From positions 1-43,246 of the forward strand of contig CALVEZ010000030.1 of the NCBI GenBank assembly GCA_944326695.1: DNA of 43,246 nucleotides, read 5' to 3'. Below, in pieces: positions 33,920-41,425 of the stretch. Each line of letters opens with the position of its first letter. Position 1 is the first letter of the stretch. The notes under the pieces are model-generated. The model did no database searches, was not told where the DNA came from, and saw only the letters and a program-made list of their open reading frames with translations. Made by a program: the position numbers and the translations under genes. The stretch is from Candidatus Bilophila faecipullorum (GTDB taxonomy: Bacteria > Desulfobacterota > Desulfovibrionia > Desulfovibrionales > Desulfovibrionaceae).

Positions 33920-35338
33920 TTAGATGAAGAAGATGTAGGTAATAAGGGCGAAGCAGGGGAACAGGATGCCCACCGACCACGCCATATAGCCGAAGAAGCT
34001 GGGCATCTTCACGCCCTGATCTTCGGCGATGGAGCGGACCATGAAGTTGGGGGCGTTGCCGATGTAGGTCACAGCGCCCATGAACACCGCGCCCGCGGAG
34101 ATGGCGGCCAGCGTTTCGGACCAGTCGTTCATGAGGTGCATAGCGTCGCCGCCCGCCGTGTTGAAGAACACGAGATAGGTGGGAGCGTTGTCAAGGAACG
34201 AGGAGAGGATGCCGGTCAGCCAGAAGAACATGGGGTTGGAGGGCTGCCCTTCGTGGAAAACCATGTTGATGACGCCGGAAAGCGCGCCGTCCGTGCCCGC
34301 GCGCAGGATGGCGATGGCCGGGATCATGCTGATGAAGATGCCGATAAAGAGCTTGGCAACTTCGAGGATGGGTTCCCAGGTGAAGTTGTTGAGCTTGCGG
34401 CATTCTTTGGTGGTGAGGCTGAGCGAAGCTCCGGCGAGAACCAGCAGGATGACGTCACGGGCGGCGTTTTGCAGTTCCACATGCGTGCCGTAGATGTCGA
34501 AGCCGGCTTCGGGCTTCCAGATGCCGGACAGGAGAACGGTGACGACCACACCGCCCAGAAGCAGCAGGTTGACCTTGCCGTCAAGCCCGAGCTTTTCCGT
34601 AGACGGCGTGGCGGGTTTCGGCTTGCCTTCCTTGCCGTAGAGCACGGTGTCGAGCAGGAAGAAGAGGCCAAGCAGAATCACAGAGAGAAGGGCCGTCTTG
34701 CAGAAAAGATGGATGGTGGTCCAGAAGAAGGACACGCCCTTCAAAAAGCCGAGGAAGAGCGGCGGATCACCGAGCGGGGTGAGTGAGCCGCCGATGTTGG
34801 CCACAAGGAAAATGAAGAAGATGACCGCGTGCATCCGGTATTTGCGGTGCTCGTTGGCGCGCAGAAGCGGGCGGATGAGCAGCATGGCCGCACCGGTCGT
34901 CCCCATCCAGCTGGCGAGGATGGTACCGAGCGCCAGAAGCCCGGTGTTCACGATGGGCGTACCCACGAGCTGACCTTTGAGGCGGACGCCGCCCGCGATG
35001 GTGAACAGCGCGAACAGCAGGACGATGAAGGGAATGTATTCCATGAAAAGGACATGGATGAGCTGATAGGCCGCCAGCGGGAGACCGTAGACCATGGCGC
35101 AGGGGACGAGAAAGGCCAGTCCCCAGAACAGGGCCACTTTCCCGAAGTGGTGATGCCAGAAGTGGGGGACGGCCAGCGGCCCGATGGCGATGGACAGCAA
35201 CATGCACACAAAGGGAATGGTCCAGATAATGGACAATTCCGCTCCATTGAGGTCATGGTGTCCTCCCGCTGCGTAGGCGGACAGAGGCACGAGCGCCGTC
35301 AGGGCCAGCGCGGCAAAGGTGGCGAACAGTCGTTTCAT
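33920..35338 (-). CDS. NhaD-like sodium/proton antiporter (CitM/ArsB superfamily)
   Basis: This 472-residue integral membrane protein has a signal-like first segment and ten to twelve hydrophobic helices. Characteristic features are GTILASWMGTTGAAMLLIRPLLRAN, IFLVANIGGSLTPLGDPPLFLGFLKGV and SSFLDNAPTYLVFFNTAGG, with YIGNAPNFMVRSIAE in the last third. All are typical of the IT superfamily NhaD/CitM/ArsB transporters. By family it should exchange Na+ for H+; a different anion substrate cannot be excluded. AAGGAG precedes the ATG at 35338 by 10 nt. It is monocistronic with a terminator shared with the DUF2065 gene. A small TM protein gene is divergently encoded about 100 bp upstream only in spacing; both are on minus. 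Confidence 0.88.
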   Translation of the reverse strand: MKRLFATFAALALTALVPLSAYAAGGHHDLNGAELSIIWTIPFVCMLLSIAIGPLAVPHFWHHHFGKVALFWGLAFLVPCAMVYGLPLAAYQLIHVLFMEYIPFIVLLFALFTIAGGVRLKGQLVGTPIVNTGLLALGTILASWMGTTGAAMLLIRPLLRANEHRKYRMHAVIFFIFLVANIGGSLTPLGDPPLFLGFLKGVSFFWTTIHLFCKTALLSVILLGLFFLLDTVLYGKEGKPKPATPSTEKLGLDGKVNLLLLGGVVVTVLLSGIWKPEAGFDIYGTHVELQNAARDVILLVLAGASLSLTTKECRKLNNFTWEPILEVAKLFIGIFISMIPAIAILRAGTDGALSGVINMVFHEGQPSNPMFFWLTGILSSFLDNAPTYLVFFNTAGGDAMHLMNDWSETLAAISAGAVFMGAVTYIGNAPNFMVRSIAEDQGVKMPSFFGYMAWSVGILFPCFALITYIFFI

Positions 35339-35439
35339 CTCAGGTCGGCTCCTTGGGTAAACTTTTACAATCCAATATCCCCTTAGACTAAAAAGGCAAG
35401 AAAATCAAGATGCGCGCAGGGAAAGCGGCGCTTCTTCGA

Positions 35440-36021
35440 TCATTCGTGCGCCTTTTTATTGGTATGATGCGTCGTTTCGTCCTTCATGAACCCTTCATTG
35501 TACGTGACGGGCACGTCCCGGCCCGAGTGTGCGAAACAGGCTCGCTGCAAACGTTCCGCCGCTTCCCGCAAGGCCGCATCGTCGCGAAAACCATAGAAAG
35601 CCGCAGGCTTTTGGGAGGTCGCGTAGAGTTCAAGCCGATGCCCGAGCCCGTCGCCGTGCGCGTGGAGGCGGGTGATGTCGGTAAGTTTGCCGGAGGCGCC
35701 GTTGATGACCCACAGGCCGCGCTGTTCGTCGACGAAGAAATAGCCCGCCCCCTTGTCCTCCCATGTAGGCTGGAGGCGCGTTGCCAGGAGGTGCCGTCGC
35801 GTTTTCCAGTAGGCAAGGGTACGGACGATGAGATTGAGGCCGCGGAAGAAAAGAAAAAGCGAGAGGACCGGGGCGATGCCGATGGCGACAAGGCCCGCGA
35901 TGGGATACCATTGATAAAGGTGCCACGCCCCGAGCACGCAGAGGATGGCCACGCCCCAACGCAGCAGCCCCCGCACAAGGGGAAGCGGCCCGAGGAGACG
36001 GCGGACGGAAAGTGGTGACAT
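35440..36021 (-). CDS. Two-TM protein of unknown function
   Basis: This 193-residue protein begins with a basic stretch and has two hydrophobic helices (about 20-36 and 42-62). A C-terminal cytosolic domain of about 125 residues is rich in aromatic and charged residues (WEDKGAGYFFVDEQRGLWVINGASG, HRLELYATSQKPAAFYGFRDDAAL). The tail MKDETTHHTNKKAHE is hydrophilic. I do not recognise a family. The ATG at 36021 has GGAG 6 nt upstream. It lies 101 bp upstream of the NhaD-like gene on the same strand and could be cotranscribed, and it is divergent from the WbaP-type gene. Confidence 0.6.
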   Translation of the reverse strand: MSPLSVRRLLGPLPLVRGLLRWGVAILCVLGAWHLYQWYPIAGLVAIGIAPVLSLFLFFRGLNLIVRTLAYWKTRRHLLATRLQPTWEDKGAGYFFVDEQRGLWVINGASGKLTDITRLHAHGDGLGHRLELYATSQKPAAFYGFRDDAALREAAERLQRACFAHSGRDVPVTYNEGFMKDETTHHTNKKAHE

Positions 36022-36148
36022 GGACGCTCCAGAAATCCGCCGGAAACCGGGTCCCGGCGGCCTGAGATGGAATGTTTTTTTCTATCGCAAGCGGCGGGCG
36101 GCGGCAACCTTTTTCGCGGCTTTCTCCGGAAAAGGAAAACTCATCCTG

Positions 36149-36186
36149 TTTACAGAGATGCAAGGCGTAAGATAGTATACGCTATC
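36149..36186 (+). promoter_or_regulatory. Candidate promoter and palindrome upstream of the WbaP-type gene
   Basis: TTTACA (36149-36154) and TAGTAT (36173-36178) are 18 bp apart. The -10 box lies inside the palindrome GATAG-N6-CTATC (36171-36186), which could be an operator. The 5' leader would be about 30 nt. Confidence 0.45.
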
Positions 36187-36213
36187 AGCGCACTCTAACT
36201 TTCCGAGTTTCAT

Positions 36214-37689
36214 ATGCCCAGCCTTTTTGCTTCGCATTCCTCTCCGGGCAAGGCCGCCTTTACATGCACGCGGCGTACCATGCTTTTGCTTGCCGCGGAC
36301 TGCACGGCGCTTTTCGGCTGCATGCTGCTCATCGGCCTGCTTCGCGTGGCGGCGGGGGGCGAGATATCCCTGTCGGAACACGTGCCCCTCTCGCTCTTTT
36401 TGCTGGTGGCCCCTATGGTCAACGCCTTCGAGGGCCTGTACAGCGAAATCCCCCCCGCCTTGCCCGAAGAAATGCGGATGCTCGGCATCTCCACTTCGCT
36501 GGCCTATTTCAGCATCGCCATTTTTTTGTTTTTGGGGCGCGGCAGCCTGCCTTCGCGCACGGTCTACGTGTGGTCATGGGTTTTCAGCCTCGGCCTGGTA
36601 CCGCTGATCCGCTGCGCCGTGCGTGCGCGCTTTTCCCGCGAGCCGTGGTGGGGCGTCCCCACGGTCCTTTTCGGTTCGGGACAGCTCGTCCCCCGCGTGA
36701 AGGCGTATCTTGACAGGCACCTTGAGGCCGGACTGCGCCCGCAGGCCCGTTTTGTCAGCGCCGCCTGCGCGGAATGGGTGAAAGAGGGGCCATCCGTTGC
36801 TGCGGAAACGGCCAGCAGCGGTCTGGAAAAGCTTTACAGCCGCAGCGATCTGGAAACGTTTGTGCGGCTCTATCCCAAAACCTGCGCCGTGGTGGTGATG
36901 GAGAAGGATGCCCCGAGCACCTGCCGGCAGGAACTGATCGATTTGGCGAGCCTTTTGTTCAGCACCGTCATTATCGTGCCCGAAGACCTGTCGGAAGGGG
37001 AAATCCCCTTCTGGGTCCGCCCGCTCGAAATCGGGGAGGTGCTCTGCCTTCAGGTCCGCCAGAATCTGCTGGACCCGCGGCGCCTGATCCTCAAGCGGGG
37101 GATGGACCTTCTCCTTTCCTTCGTCGGAGGGCTGCTCATTTTGCCCTTTTTCCTGATTATCGGACTGGCCATCAAGCTGGAAACACCGGGTCCGGTCTTT
37201 TTTCGGCAAAGCCGTATCGGGCGGGATGGCCAGACCATCCGCATCCTCAAGTTCCGCACGATGGTCCGGAACGCCGAAGAGGTGCTTGAAAAATATTTGG
37301 CCGCCAACCCCGGATTGCGCAAGGAGTGGGAAGAGGATCAGAAGCTGCGCCACGATCCCCGCATTACCCGTATTGGCACCCTCTTGCGGCGTACCAGCCT
37401 TGACGAGCTGCCTCAGTTGTGGAACGTGCTGATCGGCCAGATGAGCCTTGTGGGGCCCCGGCCCATCGTGGAAGACGAGATCATCCGCTACGGCTCGGCC
37501 TTCAATGCCTACAAGCGCGTACGGCCCGGCATGACCGGACTGTGGCAGGTTTCGGGCCGCAACGATCTTTCCTACAAACAGCGCGTCCATCTGGATCGCT
37601 TTTATATCAGCAACTGGTCCACGTGGCTCGATCTGCTTATCCTCGCGCGGACGCTGCCCGTGGTTCTCGGGCGCAAGGGCGCGTACTGA
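36214..37689 (+). CDS. wbaP: Undecaprenyl-phosphate sugar phosphotransferase, WbaP/polyprenyl glycosylphosphotransferase type
   Basis: This 491-residue inner-membrane enzyme starts surface-polysaccharide assembly by moving a sugar-1-phosphate (galactose in WbaP) onto undecaprenyl phosphate. Four to five helices (about 20-145) precede a flavodoxin-like/Rossmann region (about 150-270). The C-terminal transferase domain has the single re-entrant helix RGMDLLLSFVGGLLILPFFLI and the motifs PVFFRQSRIGRDG, KFRTM, SLDELPQLWNVLIGQMSLVGPRP and VRPGMTGLWQVSGRN. This two-part layout matches WbaP. The sugar is unknown. The ribosome site before 36214 is weak; a later ATG at 36280 would cut into the first helix. 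No other polysaccharide genes adjoin it, so it acts with genes elsewhere. Confidence 0.9.
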   Translation: MPSLFASHSSPGKAAFTCTRRTMLLLAADCTALFGCMLLIGLLRVAAGGEISLSEHVPLSLFLLVAPMVNAFEGLYSEIPPALPEEMRMLGISTSLAYFSIAIFLFLGRGSLPSRTVYVWSWVFSLGLVPLIRCAVRARFSREPWWGVPTVLFGSGQLVPRVKAYLDRHLEAGLRPQARFVSAACAEWVKEGPSVAAETASSGLEKLYSRSDLETFVRLYPKTCAVVVMEKDAPSTCRQELIDLASLLFSTVIIVPEDLSEGEIPFWVRPLEIGEVLCLQVRQNLLDPRRLILKRGMDLLLSFVGGLLILPFFLIIGLAIKLETPGPVFFRQSRIGRDGQTIRILKFRTMVRNAEEVLEKYLAANPGLRKEWEEDQKLRHDPRITRIGTLLRRTSLDELPQLWNVLIGQMSLVGPRPIVEDEIIRYGSAFNAYKRVRPGMTGLWQVSGRNDLSYKQRVHLDRFYISNWSTWLDLLILARTLPVVLGRKGAY

Positions 37690-37713
37690 CAGCCCGTTTC
37701 CCCGTATTTGATG

Positions 37714-37744
37714 AAAAGGCTCCGGCAGACCGGGGCCTTTTTTT
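37714..37744 (+). terminator. Intrinsic terminator of the WbaP-type gene
   Basis: AAGGCTCCGG pairs with CCGGGGCCTT (one wobble) around CAGA, followed by a long T run (ending near 37744). It lies 24 bp after the stop. Confidence 0.85.
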
Positions 37745-37874
37745 GTATAGAAAGAAAACCTCCCGCTAGGGGGGTACTCCAAAAAAGATTAAATGATTAC
37801 ATGTGTTATAAAAAATGTTTATGGGGCGGGGGAACGGGGGGCACGGCTTGCCCCATCCGGGCATTTGGGGGAAG

Positions 37875-38073
37875 AGGCCGGGATGGGAGGAGAAGGCCCG
37901 GCTACGCCACAGGCCGCGTTCCGGGAGAGGCTACGGATGATAGGGGCACGTTGGGGACAGTGCTACGCCTAATGGGAAAAGGGGAAAGGCTGCGCACGAG
38001 ATGGGCAAGGGCAGACTGGCCTTTTCGGTGCTCATCTTTCAGGGAGAGGCCGCGTGCGGGATGGGCAAGCGGC
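37875..38073. repeat. Degenerate tandem repeats of about 60-bp period
   Basis: Units begin AGGC at 37875, 37928, 37987 and 38047. Units 3 and 4 share AGGCyGCGyrCGrGATGGGCAAG. The reverse complement of this core resembles the pair at 998-1087, also spaced by 60 bp. Confidence 0.5.
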
Positions 38074-38098
38074 GGAGCGAAAGAAAGCAGGGCCAACG

Positions 38099-38127
38099 AA
38101 AAAGGCCGCGAATTGCTTCGCGGCCTT
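38099..38127 (-). terminator. Intrinsic terminator of secG
   Basis: On the minus strand AAGGCCGCGAA (38127-38117) pairs perfectly with TTCGCGGCCTT (38112-38102) around a 4-nt loop, followed by a T run. It starts about 22 nt after the secG stop. Confidence 0.85.
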
Positions 38128-38148
38128 GAAGAACGGGGGGAAACGCGC

Positions 38149-38487
38149 TTATTGCGCGGGCTTTTCGGCGGGCGTTTCCGCAGGCTTCGGGGCCTGAGCG
38201 GGGGCCGTCTGCGTCGGGATGTCTTCCATCCGCACGTCAAGGATGGTCGACTCGTGCGTCTTGGAGGAACTGGAAATGAAGTTGTAGCTCAAGGACGTGA
38301 TGATGAACAGGACCGCCATGAAGGCCGTCATCTTGGCGAGCAGGCCGCCCGCACCGGAGCTGCCGAACACGGAAGCGTTGCCGCCTCCGAAAATGACGCC
38401 CATTCCTTCCTTCCCCGCCTGAAGCAGGATAAGGATAACGAGGGTTATACATACGATGACATGCAAGGAAAGAATCAGGGTCTGCAC
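38149..38487 (-). CDS. secG: Preprotein translocase subunit SecG
   Basis: This 112-residue inner-membrane protein stimulates SecYEG translocation. Two helices are clear: MQTLILSLHVIVCITLVILILLQAG and LLAKMTAFMAVLFIITSLSYNFI. The conserved loop KEGMGVIFGGGNASVFGSSGAGG lies between them. The C-terminus is extended and proline/alanine-rich (APAQAPKPAETPAEKPAQ), as in many deltaproteobacterial SecG proteins. The start is GTG at 38487, with GAGGAG about 8 nt upstream. It is downstream of tpiA on the same strand by 172 bp, the common tpiA-secG order, and ends at its own terminator. Confidence 0.95.
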   Translation of the reverse strand: MQTLILSLHVIVCITLVILILLQAGKEGMGVIFGGGNASVFGSSGAGGLLAKMTAFMAVLFIITSLSYNFISSSSKTHESTILDVRMEDIPTQTAPAQAPKPAETPAEKPAQ

Positions 38488-38659
38488 AGTGGGAACTCCT
38501 CAGCAGGCCGGACGGCGCCTGCGCTGTACCGGGGTTGCCGGACGAAATGTAGAGGCCGAAGCGTTGGCCGAAGCAAGACCGACGTTGCGTCGGAAACGGG
38601 ACACGCCGTCCCGTTGGAAACCATTCGGGGAACGGGGAGGCCGCCTTCGCCGCGTCCGA

Positions 38660-39421
38660 TCAGGCGAGATCGGCGCGCACGATGTCGGCGAAACTTTGCG
38701 CCTGCAAAGAAGCGCCACCTACCAGAAGACCATTGACGTTGTCAATAGTCAGGATGGATTTGGCATTGGAAGGCTTGACGCTGCCGCCGTAAAGGATACG
38801 GATGCCGATGCCGTCGGAACCGAGGAGGCTGCTCAAAAGTTCGCGCACCAGCGTGTGAACCATGCAGATATCCTCATTGGAAGCGGTCTGCCCGGTGCCG
38901 ATGGCCCAGACCGGCTCATAGGCCACGGCGAGGCGGGAGAAATCGGCGTCTTTGCCGAGGCCCGCGAGCCCTTTTTCGAGCTGGAGCCACAGGAGGCTGT
39001 CGAGCTTCCCGGCCCGGCGCTGCGCCAGCGTCTCGCCGATGCACAAGATGACCGAAAGCCCCTGTTCGAGCGCGAAGGCCGTCTTCTTGCCCACAAGCTC
39101 GGGCGATTCCCCGATGACGTGACGGCGTTCGGAGTGACCGGTCAAGACCCACGCGCAGCCCGCGTCCTTAAGCATGGTCGGAGAGATTTCTCCGGTAAAA
39201 GCCCCTTCGTTGGCGGGGTAGACGTCCTGCGCGCCGAGGAAAAGACCAGGAGCGCCGTTCAGCCCTTCCTTCGTCGCTTCAAGGGACGTGAAGGGCGCGA
39301 ACACGACGACGTCGCGATTGTCCGGCGCGCCGCCAAGCAGGGTGGCGAGTTCGTGCGCGGTGGAACGCGCTTCCGCACGGGTCTTGTTCATTTTCCAGTT
39401 GGCGGCGACGAGGGTTCGCAT
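38660..39421 (-). CDS. tpiA: Triosephosphate isomerase
   Basis: This 253-residue TIM barrel interconverts dihydroxyacetone phosphate and glyceraldehyde-3-phosphate. Catalytic residues are present: NWKMN with Lys10, GHSERR with His96, and AYEPVWAIGTG with Glu169 and its lid loop. The phosphate loop ILYGGSVKPSNAKSI and the C-terminal GLLVGGASLQAQSF are also intact. Length is normal. The ATG at 39421 has GGGAGAAAA 7 nt upstream and lies inside the 3' end of rimI (34-bp overlap), so the two are translationally linked. Next on the strand is secG. Confidence 0.96.
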   Translation of the reverse strand: MRTLVAANWKMNKTRAEARSTAHELATLLGGAPDNRDVVVFAPFTSLEATKEGLNGAPGLFLGAQDVYPANEGAFTGEISPTMLKDAGCAWVLTGHSERRHVIGESPELVGKKTAFALEQGLSVILCIGETLAQRRAGKLDSLLWLQLEKGLAGLGKDADFSRLAVAYEPVWAIGTGQTASNEDICMVHTLVRELLSSLLGSDGIGIRILYGGSVKPSNAKSILTIDNVNGLLVGGASLQAQSFADIVRADLA

Positions 39422-39930
39422 GGTTTTCTCCCGGAATCAGGGTTGAAGGAAAGCCGTGGGACCGTGAGGTCCAGCACGTAAATAAGCGCGTCTTCGCCGG
39501 TATCATGATAATACCCACGCCGCCGTCCCGCCTTTTCAAATCCAAAGGACTCATAGAGGGCGATGGCGGGCGCATTGCTTGTCCGTACTTCCAGTACGGC
39601 GCGCAGTATGCCCGTTTCCGCCGCGTCGCGCAAGGCTGCGGCCATGAGAAGGCGTCCGTAGCCGCGCCGTCTTCTGTCGGCTCGCACGGCAATATTGAGG
39701 ATTTCCACTTCATCCGGGGTATGGTACACACCTATGTACGCGGCAAGACCGCCCGCTGCTTCGTCCCGGATGCCGAAAGCGGAAAACGTCAAGCCCGTCA
39801 GTGCCTCCGCAAAGGCTTCTTGCGTCCACGGCAGGGCGAAGCAACAGCTTTCCAATTCGGCCAGCGCGGAGGCGTCTCCCGCCGTCATGCGGATGCAGGG
39901 GCCGTAGCCCGAAGGAGTGGCATGGTTCAT
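39388..39930 (-). CDS. rimI: Ribosomal-protein S18-alanine N-acetyltransferase (RimI-like GNAT)
   Basis: This 180-residue GNAT enzyme would acetylate the N-terminus of ribosomal protein S18 or, in relatives, other proteins. Recognisable segments are PWTQEAFAEAL, VEILNIAVRADRRRRGYGRLLM with the acetyl-CoA loop RRRRGYG, and the RimI hallmark LEVRTSNAPAIALYESFGF. After GYYHDTGEDALIYVLDL a C-terminal tail of about 25 residues runs into tpiA. The start at 39930 has GGGAAA upstream. An in-frame ATG at residue 15 would cut away the first beta strand. It overlaps tpiA by 34 bp and the start of the divergent NUDIX-like gene by 9 bp, which is unusual. Confidence 0.9.
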   Translation of the reverse strand: MNHATPSGYGPCIRMTAGDASALAELESCCFALPWTQEAFAEALTGLTFSAFGIRDEAAGGLAAYIGVYHTPDEVEILNIAVRADRRRRGYGRLLMAAALRDAAETGILRAVLEVRTSNAPAIALYESFGFEKAGRRRGYYHDTGEDALIYVLDLTVPRLSFNPDSGRKPCEPSSPPTGK

Positions 39931-40434
39931 ACGATGTTTCCCGAAAGGTTGAAATCCGCTATGCTGGCGGAATATACGGACGAGCGTGGCCGTCTTTTGC
40001 TAATTGCCCCTCCCGAAGCCGGGGCCGGCCCTCTCGTGCGCAAAATGGCGGGCGTCCTTCTGCTGGATGGGAGGCGGCGGCTTTGGGTCCGGCGTCCAGC
40101 CGCAAACGGTGAGGAACGCTGGGATATTTCCGCCGCGACCCCGGTCCGGCCCGGAGAGTCGCTCGGGGAAGCTGCGGCGCGCGCCCTCGGTACGCCGAAA
40201 ATCGAGCTGGCCGAAGTCCCGGACGGGGTGATCCGCTGTGGGGAGGAAGTCTTTATCTTTTTTTACGGCGTACTCCCTGCGGGGATGCCCGATAGGCCGG
40301 AGGAGGCGGGCGTTTTTCTGGATCAGGACGAAGTGCGCGGACTGGCCGGGGAAGTGCCTGATCTGCTGACTCCGGCGCTTCTGCACGCGGTACGCGCGGG
40401 CTTGGCGTGGAAAGGGCCGCTCAGCAGGCGATGA
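39922..40434 (+). CDS. NUDIX-like protein with degenerate catalytic box
   Basis: This protein of about 170 residues has the general NUDIX layout: MAGVLLLDGRRRLWVRRPAANGEERWDISAATPVRPGESLGEAAARAL. The usual box GX5EX7REUXEEXGU is replaced here by GESLGEAAARALGTPK, without the REXXEE glutamates. Hydrolase activity is therefore doubtful; binding or a divergent role is possible. The ATG at 39922 has GAAGGAG 5 nt upstream and is preferred, although it overlaps the divergent rimI start by 9 bp; starts at 39934 and 39961 are alternatives. The stop overlaps the mreB stop region by 14 bp on the opposite strand. It is the only plus-strand gene in this stretch. Confidence 0.65.
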   Translation: MVHTMFPERLKSAMLAEYTDERGRLLLIAPPEAGAGPLVRKMAGVLLLDGRRRLWVRRPAANGEERWDISAATPVRPGESLGEAAARALGTPKIELAEVPDGVIRCGEEVFIFFYGVLPAGMPDRPEEAGVFLDQDEVRGLAGEVPDLLTPALLHAVRAGLAWKGPLSRR

Positions 40435-41422
40435 GCAGATCGCCGTAGCGGTCCGGGGCGTCCAGAGTAAGGCCCGCGCCGCGCAGGACCGTGGTCAGGG
40501 GATCGGAGTCCACGCGCACGGGCAGGCCCGTGGCGCTGGCGATCCGGGCATCCAGCCCGCGGAGCAGCGCCCCGCCGCCAGTCAGCAGGATGCCCTGACG
40601 CATGATGTCTCCGCTGAGTTCGGGGGCTGTCCTTTCCAGCAGATCGAGCAGGGCGTCCACGATTTTGCCGACCACGGGCTGCAGGCATTCCCGGATGTCC
40701 CCGTCGCTGAGCGTCAGGGTACGGGGGCCGGCGGAAGTCAGGTCCTTGCCGGAGACATCAAGGGTCAGGGGCTCGGGCAAGGGCTCGACGGAACCGAGCG
40801 CCATTTTAATACGTTCGGCCATGTTCTCGCCGACGATGAGCTGTTTCTTTTCCTGCAAAAAACGTTGGACAGCCGCCGTCAGCGCGTCACCCGCCATTTT
40901 AAGCGAGCGGGAACCGGCCATACCCCCGAGGGTGATCACGGCGATGTCCGTCGTGCCGCCGCCGATATCCACCACCATGCTCCCCACGGGCTCCAAGACC
41001 GGAAGCCCGGCGCCCACGGCGGCGGCGAGGGGTTCTTCGATAAGCCGAACGTTACGGGCCCCCGCCGAAGTGGCCGCCTCGGCCACGGCCCGGCGCTCTA
41101 CATCCGTAATGTTCGTGGGGACGCAGATGACCACATCGGGCTTCATCCGCATCCCTCCGCCGATGACTTTTTTCAGGAAAGCGGCGATCATGGCCTGCGC
41201 CGCGTCAAAATCGGCAATGACCCCGTCGCGCAGAGGCCGGATGGTGTTGAGGTTGTGGGGCGTTTTGCCGATGAACTGCTTGGCTTCCCCCCCGATGGCG
41301 ACGGCTCGCCCGGCGGCGTCCACGGCCACCACGGAAGGCTCGTTGAGGACGATGCCCTGAGACTGCACAAAGACCAGCGTGTTGGCGGTACCCAGATCGA
41401 CGGCAATGTGCTTGCGGAACAT
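40421..41422 (-). CDS. mreB: MreB-family actin-like cell-shape protein
   Basis: This 333-residue cytoskeletal ATPase organises lateral wall synthesis in rod-shaped cells. It has phosphate-1 DLGTANTLV (10-18), the loop IGGEAKQFIGKTPHNLNTIRPLRDGVIADFDAAQAMI, MVVDIGGGTTDIAVI (phosphate-2), IKMALGSVEP and the C-terminal adenosine loop ILLTGGGALLRGLDARI. Length and motifs match MreB. The ATG at 41422 has GAGGAAG about 8 nt upstream and lies 3 bp after the GAF-protein stop. No mreC or mreD follows, so this may be a second MreB/MreB-like copy. Confidence 0.93.
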   Translation of the reverse strand: MFRKHIAVDLGTANTLVFVQSQGIVLNEPSVVAVDAAGRAVAIGGEAKQFIGKTPHNLNTIRPLRDGVIADFDAAQAMIAAFLKKVIGGGMRMKPDVVICVPTNITDVERRAVAEAATSAGARNVRLIEEPLAAAVGAGLPVLEPVGSMVVDIGGGTTDIAVITLGGMAGSRSLKMAGDALTAAVQRFLQEKKQLIVGENMAERIKMALGSVEPLPEPLTLDVSGKDLTSAGPRTLTLSDGDIRECLQPVVGKIVDALLDLLERTAPELSGDIMRQGILLTGGGALLRGLDARIASATGLPVRVDSDPLTTVLRGAGLTLDAPDRYGDLLIAC

Positions 41423-41425
41423 GGC

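Larger units (their letters stand above)
37690..38098. other. Repeat-rich spacer between wbaP and secG
   Basis: After the terminator the sequence is G-rich with no supported gene. A degenerate tandem motif of the type AGGCyrCGyrCGrGATGGGcAAG recurs near 37875, 37928, 37987 and 38047 (spacings 53, 59 and 60 bp). The longest match, 26 bp with few changes, is between the last two units. The secG terminator closes it on the right. Confidence 0.5.
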
